Shown: positions 6,787 to 16,200 of the stretch, piece after piece
Layout: every line of letters begins with the position of its first letter
Numbering within the stretch: position 1 is the first letter of the stretch
Assembly (NCBI RefSeq): GCF_012163145.1
Contig: NZ_JAAVTX010000002.1
Span: forward strand, 248,001 to 312,000
Length of the DNA: 64,000 nucleotides
Reading direction: 5' to 3'
DNA from: Falsiroseomonas frigidaquae
GTDB lineage: Bacteria; Pseudomonadota; Alphaproteobacteria; Acetobacterales; Acetobacteraceae
Translations under genes and position numbers: made by a program
Notes under the pieces: generated by a model
What the model saw: only the letters and a program-made list of their open reading frames with translations
What the model was told of the DNA's origin: nothing
Databases searched by the model: none

Positions 6787-8855
6787 AGCTGCTGGTGGAT
6801 CCGGCGCGGGCGGAGGAAGCCGGCCGCGGCATTGCCAGGCTGGATGCTGCGGATATGGCCGCGCTCGGCCTGGTGCCCGGCGCGCTGGTGGCGCTGACCG
6901 GCGCCCGTACCACCCATGCCCGCGCCTTGCCGCACCGCCCCGGCACGCGCGCCCCCGGCCGCATCGCGCTGGATGGCGCGACGCGTGGCAATGCGGGGCT
7001 GGGCCTGGGCGATGCGGTGCAGGCCGCGGCGGCGCCGGAGGCGGCGCAGGCCGTGCAGATCACCCTGGCCGGCCAGGCGGTAAATGAGGCGCTGCTGCGC
7101 CGCGCGCTGGATGGCGTGCCGCTCTGCGCCGGGGAATCCTTCCGGCTGGCGCTGATGGGTGGCGGCGACCTTCCGCTGCGTGTCGTGGCGCTGGACCCGC
7201 CCGGCCCGGCGATGCTGTCGCCCGCCACGCGCATAATGCGGGAGAAGGCGGCGCCGGCTCCTCGCGCCGGCCTGCGCTACGAGGAAATCGGCGGCCTGGC
7301 CCGCGTGCTGGAGCGGGTGCGGGAGGTGGTGGAGCTGCCGCTGCGCCACCCCGCCGCCTTCGCCGCACTCGGCATCACCCCGCCGCGCGGCGTGCTGCTT
7401 TCCGGCCCGCCCGGCACCGGCAAGACGCTGATCGCACGCGCGGTGGCCACGGAGACGGGCGCGCATTTCATTGCCATCAACGGGCCGGAGATCGTGGACC
7501 GATTCTACGGCGCCTCCGAACAGCAATTGCGGAAGCTGTTCGAGGAGGCGCAGCAGCGCGCGCCCGCCATCATCTTCATCGACGAGCTGGACGCGATCGC
7601 GCCGAAGCGGGATGCGCTCTCGGGCGAGAAGCAGGTGGAACGCCGCATCGTCGCGCAGCTTCTCACCCTGATGGACGGGCTGGCGGGACGCGGGGAGGTG
7701 GTGGTGCTCGCCGCCACCAACCTGCCGGACAGCCTGGACCCCGCCTTGCGCCGCCCCGGCCGCTTCGACCGCGAGATCCGCATCACGCCGCCGGACCGCG
7801 AAGGCCGGCGGGAGATTCTCGCCGTGCACAGCCGGCCGATGCCGCTCGCCGCCGATGTGGACCTCGATGCGCTGGCGGAGGCGACGCCCGGCCATGTGGG
7901 CGCCGACCTGGCAGCCCTGTGCCGGGAGGCCGCGATGGCGGCGCTGCGCCGGGCGGGCGCGCTGGACCCGGACGGGCTGGCGCTGGCCGTGGAGGGCCTG
8001 GTGGTGACGGCGGCCGATTTCGCCGAGGCGCGGCGCGTGGTCACCCCCTCCGCGCTGCGCGAAAGCTTCGTCGAGATCCCCAATGTGCGCTGGGCGGAGG
8101 TCGCCGGCATCGAGCCGGTGCGGGAAGCGCTGCGCCGCGCCGTGGAATGGCCGCTGCGGCGGCCCGAGGCTTTTTCCCGTCTTGGCCTGCGGGCGCCGCG
8201 CGGCGTGCTGCTGCATGGCGCGCCGGGCACCGGCAAGACGCTGGCCGCCAAGGCGCTGGCGACCGAAGCCGGCGCCGCCTTCATCGCCATCCGCGCGGCG
8301 GAGATGCTGAGCGAATGGCAGGGCGCCAGCGAAAAGGCGCTGCGCGAGGCCTTCGCCCGCGCCCGCGCCGCCACGCCCTGCATCCTGTTCTTTGACGAGA
8401 TCGACGCCATCGCCGGCCGCCGTGGCGGTGGGGAGGGCGCGACCATCGAACGGATGGTGGCGCAGCTTCTGGTGGAGATGGACGGCATCGCAGATCCGCC
8501 CGGCGTGGTGGTGCTCGGCGCCACCAACCGGCTGGACCGGCTGGACCCGGCACTGCTGCGGCCCGGTCGCTTCGACCTGCTGGTGGCGATGCCGCTGCCC
8601 GATGCCGAAGCGCGCCGCGCCATCCTGGATGTACATGCCGGGCGCATGCCGCTTTCCGCCGATGTGGATTGCGCGGCGCTGGCGGCGGCGACCGAAGGCT
8701 TCGTCGGCGCCGACCTCGCCGGGTTGTGCCGGCGCGCGGCGCTGGAGGCCCTGGCACGCGCCGGGGAAGGACAGGATCCGGACGCCGTCTCGGCGGCCGA
8801 TTTCGCTCTCGCGCTGACCGCGCAAAAGGAAGCCAGATCATGGACAAGCCCCTGA
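6783..8855 (+). CDS. Cdc48/VCP-like double-AAA+ ATPase of the gas-vesicle operon
   Basis: The ATG at 6783 overlaps the gvpG stop and gives 690 residues. An N-domain (about 1-165) resembles the Cdc48 substrate-binding double-psi barrel. Two AAA+ modules follow: D1 with Walker A GPPGTGKT (208-215) and Walker B IIFIDELD (263-270), and D2 with Walker A GAPGTGKT (479-486) and Walker B ILFFDEID. Both keep RPGRFD arginine-finger/second-region segments. Cdc48/p97/VAT proteins form hexameric unfoldases. In a gas-vesicle operon it plausibly remodels or disassembles shell proteins, or keeps hydrophobic subunits soluble; this is inference. Both ATPase sites look intact. The next start is 16 bp inside its 3' end. 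Confidence 0.93.
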   Translation: MKLLVDPARAEEAGRGIARLDAADMAALGLVPGALVALTGARTTHARALPHRPGTRAPGRIALDGATRGNAGLGLGDAVQAAAAPEAAQAVQITLAGQAVNEALLRRALDGVPLCAGESFRLALMGGGDLPLRVVALDPPGPAMLSPATRIMREKAAPAPRAGLRYEEIGGLARVLERVREVVELPLRHPAAFAALGITPPRGVLLSGPPGTGKTLIARAVATETGAHFIAINGPEIVDRFYGASEQQLRKLFEEAQQRAPAIIFIDELDAIAPKRDALSGEKQVERRIVAQLLTLMDGLAGRGEVVVLAATNLPDSLDPALRRPGRFDREIRITPPDREGRREILAVHSRPMPLAADVDLDALAEATPGHVGADLAALCREAAMAALRRAGALDPDGLALAVEGLVVTAADFAEARRVVTPSALRESFVEIPNVRWAEVAGIEPVREALRRAVEWPLRRPEAFSRLGLRAPRGVLLHGAPGTGKTLAAKALATEAGAAFIAIRAAEMLSEWQGASEKALREAFARARAATPCILFFDEIDAIAGRRGGGEGATIERMVAQLLVEMDGIADPPGVVVLGATNRLDRLDPALLRPGRFDLLVAMPLPDAEARRAILDVHAGRMPLSADVDCAALAAATEGFVGADLAGLCRRAALEALARAGEGQDPDAVSAADFALALTAQKEARSWTSP

Positions 8856-9829
8856 GGTTCCTGGGTGCCGCCCCGGCAGAGGGCGCCGCGACCCTGGCGG
8901 CAAGGCTGGGGCCGGATGTGCAGGTGATGCAGCTGGGGGCGGTGGCCGCGCTGCTGCAGCCGGGCGATGCGCCGCTGCGCCGCCTGTTCATCAAGCGCGA
9001 CCGCGCCGCGCTGCTGCGGCAGTTGAAGACGGTGCAGACGCGGCTGGAGACCGCCTGCCAGGCAGGCCCCTTCCTCGCCTGCGACCCCGGCGCCGCCACC
9101 TGCCCACAGGCCGAGCTGCGCACGCTGCTGGAAGCGGCGGCGGAGGATATGGCGGCGGCGCTGGCCCGCTTCGGCCGGCGTCACCAATGGGATGTGATCC
9201 TGCGCTGGGCGCCGGAGGCCATCCTGCGCGAACACCGCATGGCCATGGTGGCCAGCGGCGCCGGCATGGCGGTCGCCATCAAGGACGTCCTGGCGCGGGA
9301 GGTGGCGCAGCGCACGGAAGCCTTGCGCCGGGTGCTGGCACCGCAGGTCATCGCCATCGCGGAGCAGGCGCCCTGCGCCGGGGATGGCGAGGCCGGCGCC
9401 ACCGTCATCATCCGCGCCGGCGCCGATGCCGCGATCGAGACGGCATTGTCGGCGCTGCCGGAATCCGCCACCCGCCATGCGAGCTGCGACCTGCGAGGCC
9501 CGCTGCCGCCGCTCGCGATCGGCGCGCTGCGCATCGCCCGCACCGAGCCCAAGGCGGTTGCCGCCGCCTGGGAATTGCTCGGCCTACCGGAGCGGCTGGA
9601 GCCGGCGGAACTCACCCGCCTGTGGCGCGGCCTGGCCGCGGCGCTGCACCCGGACCGGCAGGGCCCGCGCGCCGATGCCGCCGCGATGGCCGAGGCCAGC
9701 GCCGCCTACCGCCTGTTGCGGCAGGAGGTGGTGCGCCAGGGCGACGGGCCGCTGGACCGCACCGCCGTGCTGGCCCGCGCCGGGTCATACCTCGCCTTGC
9801 CCGATCCGCTTGCTGCGGAGGCCGCGTGA
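8840..9829 (+). CDS. GvpF/GvpL-family protein with C-terminal J-domain-like segment
   Basis: A 329-residue protein; ATG 8840 follows AAAGGAAG and overlaps the ATPase gene by 16 bp. Residues 1-235 have GvpF/L features (FIKRDRAALLRQL, WDVILRWAPEAILREHR, GPLPPLAIGALRI in place of the usual GPxPPY). Residues about 242-296 look like a DnaJ J-domain core: an LLGL start, a basic helix (LTRLWRGLAAAL), HPD at 270-272, and a final helix MAEASAAYRLLRQEV matching the usual NEAYEVL-type helix IV. HPD is the tripeptide by which J proteins stimulate Hsp70 ATPase. The fusion suggests recruitment of DnaK to nascent shell proteins. The J assignment is by eye and is the less certain part. Confidence 0.85.
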   Translation: MDKPLRFLGAAPAEGAATLAARLGPDVQVMQLGAVAALLQPGDAPLRRLFIKRDRAALLRQLKTVQTRLETACQAGPFLACDPGAATCPQAELRTLLEAAAEDMAAALARFGRRHQWDVILRWAPEAILREHRMAMVASGAGMAVAIKDVLAREVAQRTEALRRVLAPQVIAIAEQAPCAGDGEAGATVIIRAGADAAIETALSALPESATRHASCDLRGPLPPLAIGALRIARTEPKAVAAAWELLGLPERLEPAELTRLWRGLAAALHPDRQGPRADAAAMAEASAAYRLLRQEVVRQGDGPLDRTAVLARAGSYLALPDPLAAEAA

Positions 9830-9830
9830 C

Positions 9831-10607
9831 ATGCCGGATGCGCTCTACGCCTATGCCGTGGCGCCTGCCGGCAGCCTGCCGGATCGCCTCCAGGTCACCG
9901 GCATCCTGCCCGGCGCCGAGGTGCTGGCGCTGGAGGAGGCCGGGCTGACGGCGCTGGCCAGCCCGGTACCGCGAGAGGCCTTCGAGGCCGGGCCCGGCTG
10001 CCGGACGGAGGATGCGGATTGGCTCGCCGCCCGCGCCGCGGCGCATCACGGCGTGGTGGCCGCGCTGCCCGGCACGGTGCTGCCGCTGGCCTTCGGCGCG
10101 GTGTTCTCGGGCGAGGCGCCGCTGCGGGACTGGCTGCGGCAACGCGCGCCGCGCCTGTCCAGCGCCCTGGCGGCCGTGTCCGGCTGCACCGAATGGTCGG
10201 TGACGCTGGAGGAGGATGCGGCGCAGCACGGCGCCTGGCTGCGCCACGCCGATCCGGCGCTGGCGCAGCTTGCCGGCAAGGCGGAGCAGGCCAGCCCCGG
10301 CACCGCCTTCCTGCTGGCGCGGCGGTTGGACAAGGCGCTCGCCGCCAGCCGCCAGGCCCGGCTGCAGGACACGGCGCAGGCGCTCGGCCGGCTGCTGCAG
10401 GCGGAGGCGCGGCACCTGGCGCCAAGCCGCCCCCGCAACGCCGCCGTGGCCGGCTGGTCCGCCCTGCTGGCAGAGGCCGCGCAGCACCGGCTGCGCACGG
10501 CGCTGGAACTGGAGGCGATCATGCTGTCCGGCACCGGGCTCAGCCTCACCCTCTCCGGCCCCTGGCCGCCCTATGCCTTCGCGCGGGAGGCCGCTTCCGA
10601 TGCCTGA
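9831..10607 (+). CDS. Gas vesicle protein GvpF/GvpL (third family member)
   Basis: A 258-residue GvpF/L-family protein starting at ATG 9831, one base after the preceding stop. It begins with the typical MPDALYAYAV strand, has the family's VLPLAFGAVF segment and a WSVTL strand, and ends in LTLSGPWPPYAFA, the diagnostic GP-PPY-F motif of GvpF/L. It lacks extra domains. With the copies at 5772 and 8840 it makes three GvpF/L proteins, as in other large enterobacterial and rhodobacterial clusters. Its stop lies 8 bases inside the next gene. Confidence 0.9.
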   Translation: MPDALYAYAVAPAGSLPDRLQVTGILPGAEVLALEEAGLTALASPVPREAFEAGPGCRTEDADWLAARAAAHHGVVAALPGTVLPLAFGAVFSGEAPLRDWLRQRAPRLSSALAAVSGCTEWSVTLEEDAAQHGAWLRHADPALAQLAGKAEQASPGTAFLLARRLDKALAASRQARLQDTAQALGRLLQAEARHLAPSRPRNAAVAGWSALLAEAAQHRLRTALELEAIMLSGTGLSLTLSGPWPPYAFAREAASDA

Positions 10608-10833
10608 CATGGTCGATTTCCTGCCGCGCCAGCCCCTGCCCGGCCCGGCGGCGCCACAGCAATCGCTGGTCGATGTGCTGGACAAGCTGCTGGATACCGG
10701 CGTGGTGCTGGACGGGCAGATCGTCATCTCCCTCGCCGGGGTGGACCTGATCCATATCGGGCTGCGCGCCCTGGTCGCCTCGGTCGATACGGCGCAACGG
10801 CTGGTGACGGCCGCGCCACGGAGCCGCGCATGA
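10600..10833 (+). CDS. gvpS: GvpA-family protein, GvpS/GvpM type
   Basis: ATG 10600 overlaps the preceding gene by 8 bp and yields 77 residues. Residues 21-68 are a GvpA-fold segment: SLVDVLDKLLDTGVVL, then DGQIVISLAGVDLIHIGLRA and LVASVDTA. The ISLAGVDLI core and DG in place of DAW place it with the GvpS/GvpM minor components rather than the major shell protein GvpA. The N-terminal 20 residues are variable and Pro-rich. These minor proteins are thought to sit at tips or seams, or to nucleate assembly. Its stop overlaps gvpK by 4 bp. Confidence 0.85.
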   Translation: MPDMVDFLPRQPLPGPAAPQQSLVDVLDKLLDTGVVLDGQIVISLAGVDLIHIGLRALVASVDTAQRLVTAAPRSRA

Positions 10834-11129
10834 GCGGGCTGCACGCCGGGCCGCCGCCGCCACCGGTGTTCCGCTTCGCGCTGGACCCGGCGGATGCGGA
10901 ACGCGACCTGGCGCGGCTGGTGCTGACACTGGTGGAGCTGGTGCGGCGGCTGCTGGAAACCCAGGCGCTGCGCCGTATGGAAGCCGGCACGGTGACGGAG
11001 GATGAGGTGGAACGCCTCGGTACCGCGCTGATGCAGACGCGCGGCGCCGTGCTCGGCCTGTGCGACCGGCTCGGCCTGCAGCCGGAGGAGTTGAACCTGG
11101 ACCTCGGTCCGCTGGGACGCCTGCTGTGA
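10830..11129 (+). CDS. gvpK: Gas vesicle protein GvpK
   Basis: A 99-residue helical protein with the GvpK family pattern: DLARLVLTLVELVRRLLETQALRRME, then VERLGTALM and a C-terminal LGLQPEELNLDLGPLG. GvpK is an essential small accessory protein of unknown mechanism found in nearly all gas-vesicle clusters. The ATG overlaps the gvpS stop (ATGA), and the stop overlaps a GTG start of the last operon gene. Confidence 0.94.
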   Translation: MSGLHAGPPPPPVFRFALDPADAERDLARLVLTLVELVRRLLETQALRRMEAGTVTEDEVERLGTALMQTRGAVLGLCDRLGLQPEELNLDLGPLGRLL

Positions 11130-13282
11130 AGCCTGCTGGGACACACTCCGGCGCGATCAACGCGCTGGCCACGGATGGCGCGATGAGGATGCCGAAGGCG
11201 GGCCTGCGCCGGCTCGGACCGGAAGGTCTGGTGGCGGCGGCGCTGGTTGCCCTCGGCGCGGGCACGTTGGGCGTGCTGCCGGAAGGCGTCGCAGCGGCTG
11301 GATGGACGCCGCTGGCCGCGGCCGGGATGGGGCTGGCCGCGGGGCTGGCCGCACTTGCCGGCCTGTGGCGCCGCGGCAACCCACCGGCGCCACCGCCGCC
11401 GGCGGCGCCGACCCTGGACACCACGACGGAGGCCATCGCCGCGCTGCTGCGCTCCCTGACGGAGGAGATGCTGCGCCTGAAGCGGGACGGCGCCGAGGTC
11501 AGCCGTACCCTGTCACGCGCCGGAGAAGCCGGCGGCCGCATGGCGGAAGCCGCCGCCACCGCCACCGCGCGGCTGGAGGAAAGTGCGGAGAGCAGCGCCA
11601 TCGCCGCCCGCGCCCTGGCCCTGCTGCCCGGCCTGGCGGATGCCCAGGCGCACCGGATCGAGCAGATGTCAGGCCGCGCCGAACAGGCGCTGGCGCTGTT
11701 CCCGCAGGGCATGGCGGCGCGGCTGGACCGGCTCCCGCAGGAGGTGACGCTGGCGCTGGCCGCGCCGCTCGATGCCTCGATCAACGCGGCGGAGGCGTGG
11801 CTCGCCGCCCGGCTGCCGGCAGCCCAGGCGGCGGCGCCTGCGGAGGATGAGGCGACGACGACCCGGCTGGCGGGCGTGGCGCAGCGGCTGGAACGCGCCG
11901 GCGCCGCCATGGTCGGGCTGGGGGAGGTGCTGCCGCAGCGGCTGGATCAGGTGGCCGCCACGCTGGAATCCCGCCTGGAAGCCACCCTGCTGGAGCGGCT
12001 GGAGGCACTGGCCGGTCCGGTGGAACAGGCCGGGGCGGCATTGCGCGCCGAACTGCCTGGCCTTGCCGCGCAGGCCGAGGCAATCGCCACCGCCACCGCG
12101 GCGCTGCGCGCGCAGGCGGAGGCGCCCAGCTCGGGGACGGAGACGGAGGCGGAAAGCGCCAGCCTCGCGCGGCTGGAGGCCCTGGGGGCGCGGCTGGAAT
12201 CCGCGCTCGGCGCCAGCGCCGTCCCCGCCGAGGCCGCTGCCGGGCGGATCGACGCGGCCTGCACCACGCTGCTCGCACAGGCGCAGGCGACGGCCGAGAC
12301 AACAGCCGGCACGGCGCAGCGGCTTGAAGCCGCGACCGCGGCGCTGGGCGCGGAGGCGGAACGCCTCGGCAGCGTCGGGCCCGGCCTGGAGGCGCAGCTG
12401 GCGGAAATGACGGGCCGGATCGACGATGCGACCGAGGCGCTGCGGCAGGAGGCATCGGGCCTCGGCCTGGTGGCGCCGGCGCTGGAATCGCAGGCGCAGA
12501 TCGCCGCCGCCAGCATCGGTGCCGCCACCCAGGCCCTGCGCCAGGAAGCGACCCGGCTCGGCACCCTGGGCGTGGCGGCGGAGGCGCATCTGCTGGCGAT
12601 CGACGCGGCGCAGCCGCTGCTGGATTCAGCCGTCGAACGGTTGGGCGCCTCCTCCGGGGTGCTGGAGGATGCCTCGCGCCGGCTGCGCCCGGCGACGGAG
12701 GCGCTGGCGAGGCTGGCCGGGCACCTGCCGCAGACCTGCGCGGCGCTGGAGCGCGCCAGCGAGGCGCCCGCCCGCGCGGTGGAGCGGCTGGCGAGCGTGG
12801 CTGCGGCGCTGGAAAGCGTGGCCCGCCAGGCGATTCCGGCTGCGCCGGAAGCGCCGCCCGAGCCGACCCCGGAACCGGTCGCCGCCCCCGTCGCGGGGCC
12901 GGATCATCGAGAAAGCGTCGCGTCCTCCATCCTTGGCAGCCTCGCGGCGACGGAGGAGCCGGCCATCGCGGCGACGCTGTTGCGCCTCGATGGCATCGGC
13001 AACGATGTGGAGGAATTGCTGCGCGGGACGGAGGGGCTGGTGGAGGGCGCGGACGCCCCCGCGATGTCGCACCGCCTTGCCCAGCGCGCCCCGGAATTAC
13101 TGGAGACGCTGGACCAGACCATTCGCGGATTGCAATCGGTGGCCACTGCCATCGCGGTGGCCGCCGACCGTGGCCTGATGGACCCGAGCCTGATGGATCG
13201 GGTCCTGATGAACCGAGGCCCGGCTGGCGCCCCTGGTCCTGTGGCGGACCGGGGGGCGCCGCGGCGCGGGGCTACAGGATGA
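11126..13282 (+). CDS. Large membrane-anchored coiled-coil protein at the end of the gas-vesicle operon
   Basis: A GTG at 11126 overlaps the gvpK stop (718 residues); the alternative ATG at 11183 would give 699. Two hydrophobic segments (about residues 33-52 and 56-80) precede a Pro-rich linker and then some 600 residues of Ala/Glu/Leu-rich helix predicted to form coiled coils. Three tandem 32-residue repeats lie at bases 12335-12622; the second and third begin with TEALRQEA and TQALRQEA. Near the C-terminus three 15-bp DNA repeats encode LMD/LMN units. No catalytic motif is visible and I do not recognise the family. Translational coupling to gvpK argues for a function linked to gas vesicles, for example clustering, positioning or stiffening them. 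Confidence 0.8.
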   Translation: MKPAGTHSGAINALATDGAMRMPKAGLRRLGPEGLVAAALVALGAGTLGVLPEGVAAAGWTPLAAAGMGLAAGLAALAGLWRRGNPPAPPPPAAPTLDTTTEAIAALLRSLTEEMLRLKRDGAEVSRTLSRAGEAGGRMAEAAATATARLEESAESSAIAARALALLPGLADAQAHRIEQMSGRAEQALALFPQGMAARLDRLPQEVTLALAAPLDASINAAEAWLAARLPAAQAAAPAEDEATTTRLAGVAQRLERAGAAMVGLGEVLPQRLDQVAATLESRLEATLLERLEALAGPVEQAGAALRAELPGLAAQAEAIATATAALRAQAEAPSSGTETEAESASLARLEALGARLESALGASAVPAEAAAGRIDAACTTLLAQAQATAETTAGTAQRLEAATAALGAEAERLGSVGPGLEAQLAEMTGRIDDATEALRQEASGLGLVAPALESQAQIAAASIGAATQALRQEATRLGTLGVAAEAHLLAIDAAQPLLDSAVERLGASSGVLEDASRRLRPATEALARLAGHLPQTCAALERASEAPARAVERLASVAAALESVARQAIPAAPEAPPEPTPEPVAAPVAGPDHRESVASSILGSLAATEEPAIAATLLRLDGIGNDVEELLRGTEGLVEGADAPAMSHRLAQRAPELLETLDQTIRGLQSVATAIAVAADRGLMDPSLMDRVLMNRGPAGAPGPVADRGAPRRGATG
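12335..12622 (+). repeat. Three tandem 96-bp (32-residue) repeats in the coiled-coil gene
   Basis: Units at 12335-12430, 12431-12526 and 12527-12622 encode 32-residue helical repeats that share a T-x-A-L-x-x-E-A-x-x-L-G pattern at their start. Similarity is clearest between units two and three. The repeat length is close to the 33-residue repeat of cyanobacterial GvpC, but the sequence itself is not GvpC-like. Confidence 0.65.
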
Positions 13283-16200
13283 AGTCGCTGGCCTGCAGCG
13301 CCGGCTGGCCGACCAGCAGAACCACCATCTCCGCCGCGCCGCCATCGCCGGAGTCGACCTGGATGGCCGTGCCGGTGGCGCCGTAGAGCAGGCGGATGGA
13401 AGCCTGGCCATCGCCCAGGAAGGCATCCGTGCCGACAAAGGCGAAGCCCTGGTCGCCCGGCAGCAGCGCGTCGGTGTCGAAATCCTGGAAGCTGATCTTG
13501 TCGCCATCCGCCACCGAGAAGTCGCGGATGCGGTCGGACTGGCCGCGCAGGCTTTCCTCGTAGAAGGCGAAGCTGAAGATGTCCGCGCCCTCACCACCCA
13601 GCAGCACATCGGCGCCGAGGCCACCGTAGATGGTGTCGTCGCCGGCACCGCCCGCGATGCGGTCGATGCTGCTGCCGCCATCGATGAAGTCGTTGCCGGT
13701 GCCGCCCAGGATCGTGTCCTCGTCGGCCATGCCGAACAGGCGGTCGTTGCCGGCATCGCCGAGGAGACGGTCGCGACCGGCATCGCCGACGACGGTATCG
13801 TCGCCCGCACCGCCCGCCATCGTGTCGTTGCCGTCGCCGCCCAGCAGCGTGTCGGCACCCGCATCGCCGACGGCCCGGTCATTGCCGGCGTCGCCGATCA
13901 GCAGGTCGTTACCATCGCGGCCCAGCAGGCGGTCATCGCCGCCGCCGCCCTGCTGCGTGTCGTCGCCGGCGGTGCCGACGAAGCGGTCGGCCGTCTCGCC
14001 GCCGGTCACCTCGGTGCCCTCGAACACCGCATCCGGCCTGGCGTTCAGGTTCTGGATGCGGGTGTCCTCGGCGGCCGAGGTGTCCGCCTGGTTGAAGGCG
14101 GTGTCCGGCGTGCCATGGAACTCCGTCAGGTATTCCTCCAGCGCCTGCTGCTCGCCCAGCGCATTGGCCGGGACGTTGCCGGAGGCGGTGAAGTCCAGCG
14201 AGGCATCGATCGGCGCGCTGACGGTGCCGTCATCCAGCAGGTAGCGGAAGTTGCTGCCATTCGCCTTCACCGGGTAGCCGTCGCCGCCATTGGCCGTGAA
14301 GTTCAGCGCCACCACGCTGATCAGCGCCGGGGCGCCGTCCACCACCTGGCCATTCTCCACCACGCGGGCGATGACCTCGCCAGCCTGGTTGGTCAGGGCG
14401 ATGCTGGTCACCTTCTCACCGGCCGCATTGTCCGGATCGAAGGCAAAGCGCACGCCGCCGAGCTGGATGTAGCCGCCGCTGCCGGGGTTGATGCCCGCGG
14501 CGAAGTTCAGGATGTTCAGCAGGCCCTGCGGCGTGGTGTCGAACACCATCAGCTTGTTGTCGAAGCGCAGCGCGTTCTCGATGTCGAGCTCGGAGACGCC
14601 GCCCGCCGGCTTGCCGGCATCCGGGTTGGCCAGCGGCGGCTCCTTGTCGCCGCTCACCACGTCGATGGCGCCGATCTGCGCGCGGATGCCGCCGCCATTC
14701 TTCAGGGAGAAGACGAAGGGCTGGTCGCCGAGCGCGTCGGAGGCCGCCTCGCGGTTGGCATCGGCGGTCAGATTGCCGAGGTTGGTTTCCTGGCTGCGGA
14801 CCTGGGCGCGCTCACCTTCCAGGTAGACGTCGGTGTAGCCGAAGACGTTGCCGTCCTTGGCGGCGATCACCGCTTCCACCGCTTCGGTGATCTGCGCCAC
14901 CCCGGCGCCCTTGGTGCCGTCGGCGAAGGCGGTGGTGTCGAGGTCGTCGACCGAGACGCCCCAGGCCTCGGCAACATTCTCATCGGTCGCCGCGATGGCG
15001 CCGTTCAGCGTGCTGTCGAGGTTCTCGACGATGATGCGGCCCTCGGCGTCGAAATCCACCACCAGGCGGCCGAGATAGGTGTACTCGTTGTCGGTGTTGA
15101 CGATCAGCGTGGTGCCGCCATCGGCGCCGGTGGCGACCAGCGGATAGGTGTCGGCGAAGTCGGCGGCGTGGCCCGGGAAGGCCACCGCCTCGTCATTCGC
15201 ATCGCCAAGGCGGGTGTTGGAACCGGCCGAGAGGATGATGTCCACGCCGTTCAGCAGGGTGGCCAGTTCCTTCTCGAACTGGATCTGCTGCAGGTGGGCC
15301 ATCAGGATGATCTTGTTGACGCCCTGCGCGATCAGCTCGTCGATCACCGGCTGCAGCTGGGCGGCCAGCAGCGCCATGTCGTTGGCTTCGCTGCCGTCGC
15401 CGGCGAAGCCCTTCACCTCGACGCCGCCGGTCGAGGAGATGTTCTCCAGGATCTGCGTGGTGGCGCCGACCAGGCCGATCTTCTCGCCGCCCTTGTCCAC
15501 CACGGCGGAGGAGACGATGCGGCCGGACAGGGTGGAGGCATCCTCCAGCCCGCCGACGCCCACCGTCTCGGTGTAGCGGCCGGACAGCGCGCCGTCGCCG
15601 GAGAAGTCCAGATTGGCCGACAGGTAGGGGAAGGCGGCATCGGCCACGGCATCGGCGAAGGCATTGGTGCCGAGGTCGAATTCATGGTTGCCGATGGTCG
15701 AGGCTTCCACGCCGATACGATTGTGGATCTCGATGTCGGCGGCGCCCGGGTTGGTGCCGCGGCCATGCGTGGCGCCGACGGAGGCATCGGTACCGGCGGC
15801 CAGGAAGGGGCCGGGGATGAAGTTGTCGCCGCCAGCCAGGATCAGCGTGTTCGGGAAGACGTTGTCGAAGGCATCGACCAGCGCGGCCAGGTTCGGCGCC
15901 GTGTCACCGGCCAGCAGGCCGGCCTCGCCGTCGGCGAAGTGCAGCAGTTGCAGGGTGAAGGACGGCACCTGGGTCGTGGCGAAGATGGACAGCGTGCTGC
16001 TGACTTCGTTGCTGACGATGAGCAGCGCCTGGCCGGTCGGCGAATCCTCGGCCGAGATCACCAGCACGCCCTCGGGGCTGACATCACCCTCGCGCCGCGC
16101 GGCACCGGTGTAGGTCACCGCATCCGGGTCCGTCACGTCGAAGGTCAGCGTCGTGTTGGACCGCTCCAGCGCGACGAAGGCGTAGGTGCGGTCGCCAATC

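Noticed and set aside
5442-8825. 1127-residue minus-strand frame opposite gvpH to the Cdc48-like gene
   Set aside because: Antisense shadow across several well-supported gas-vesicle genes.
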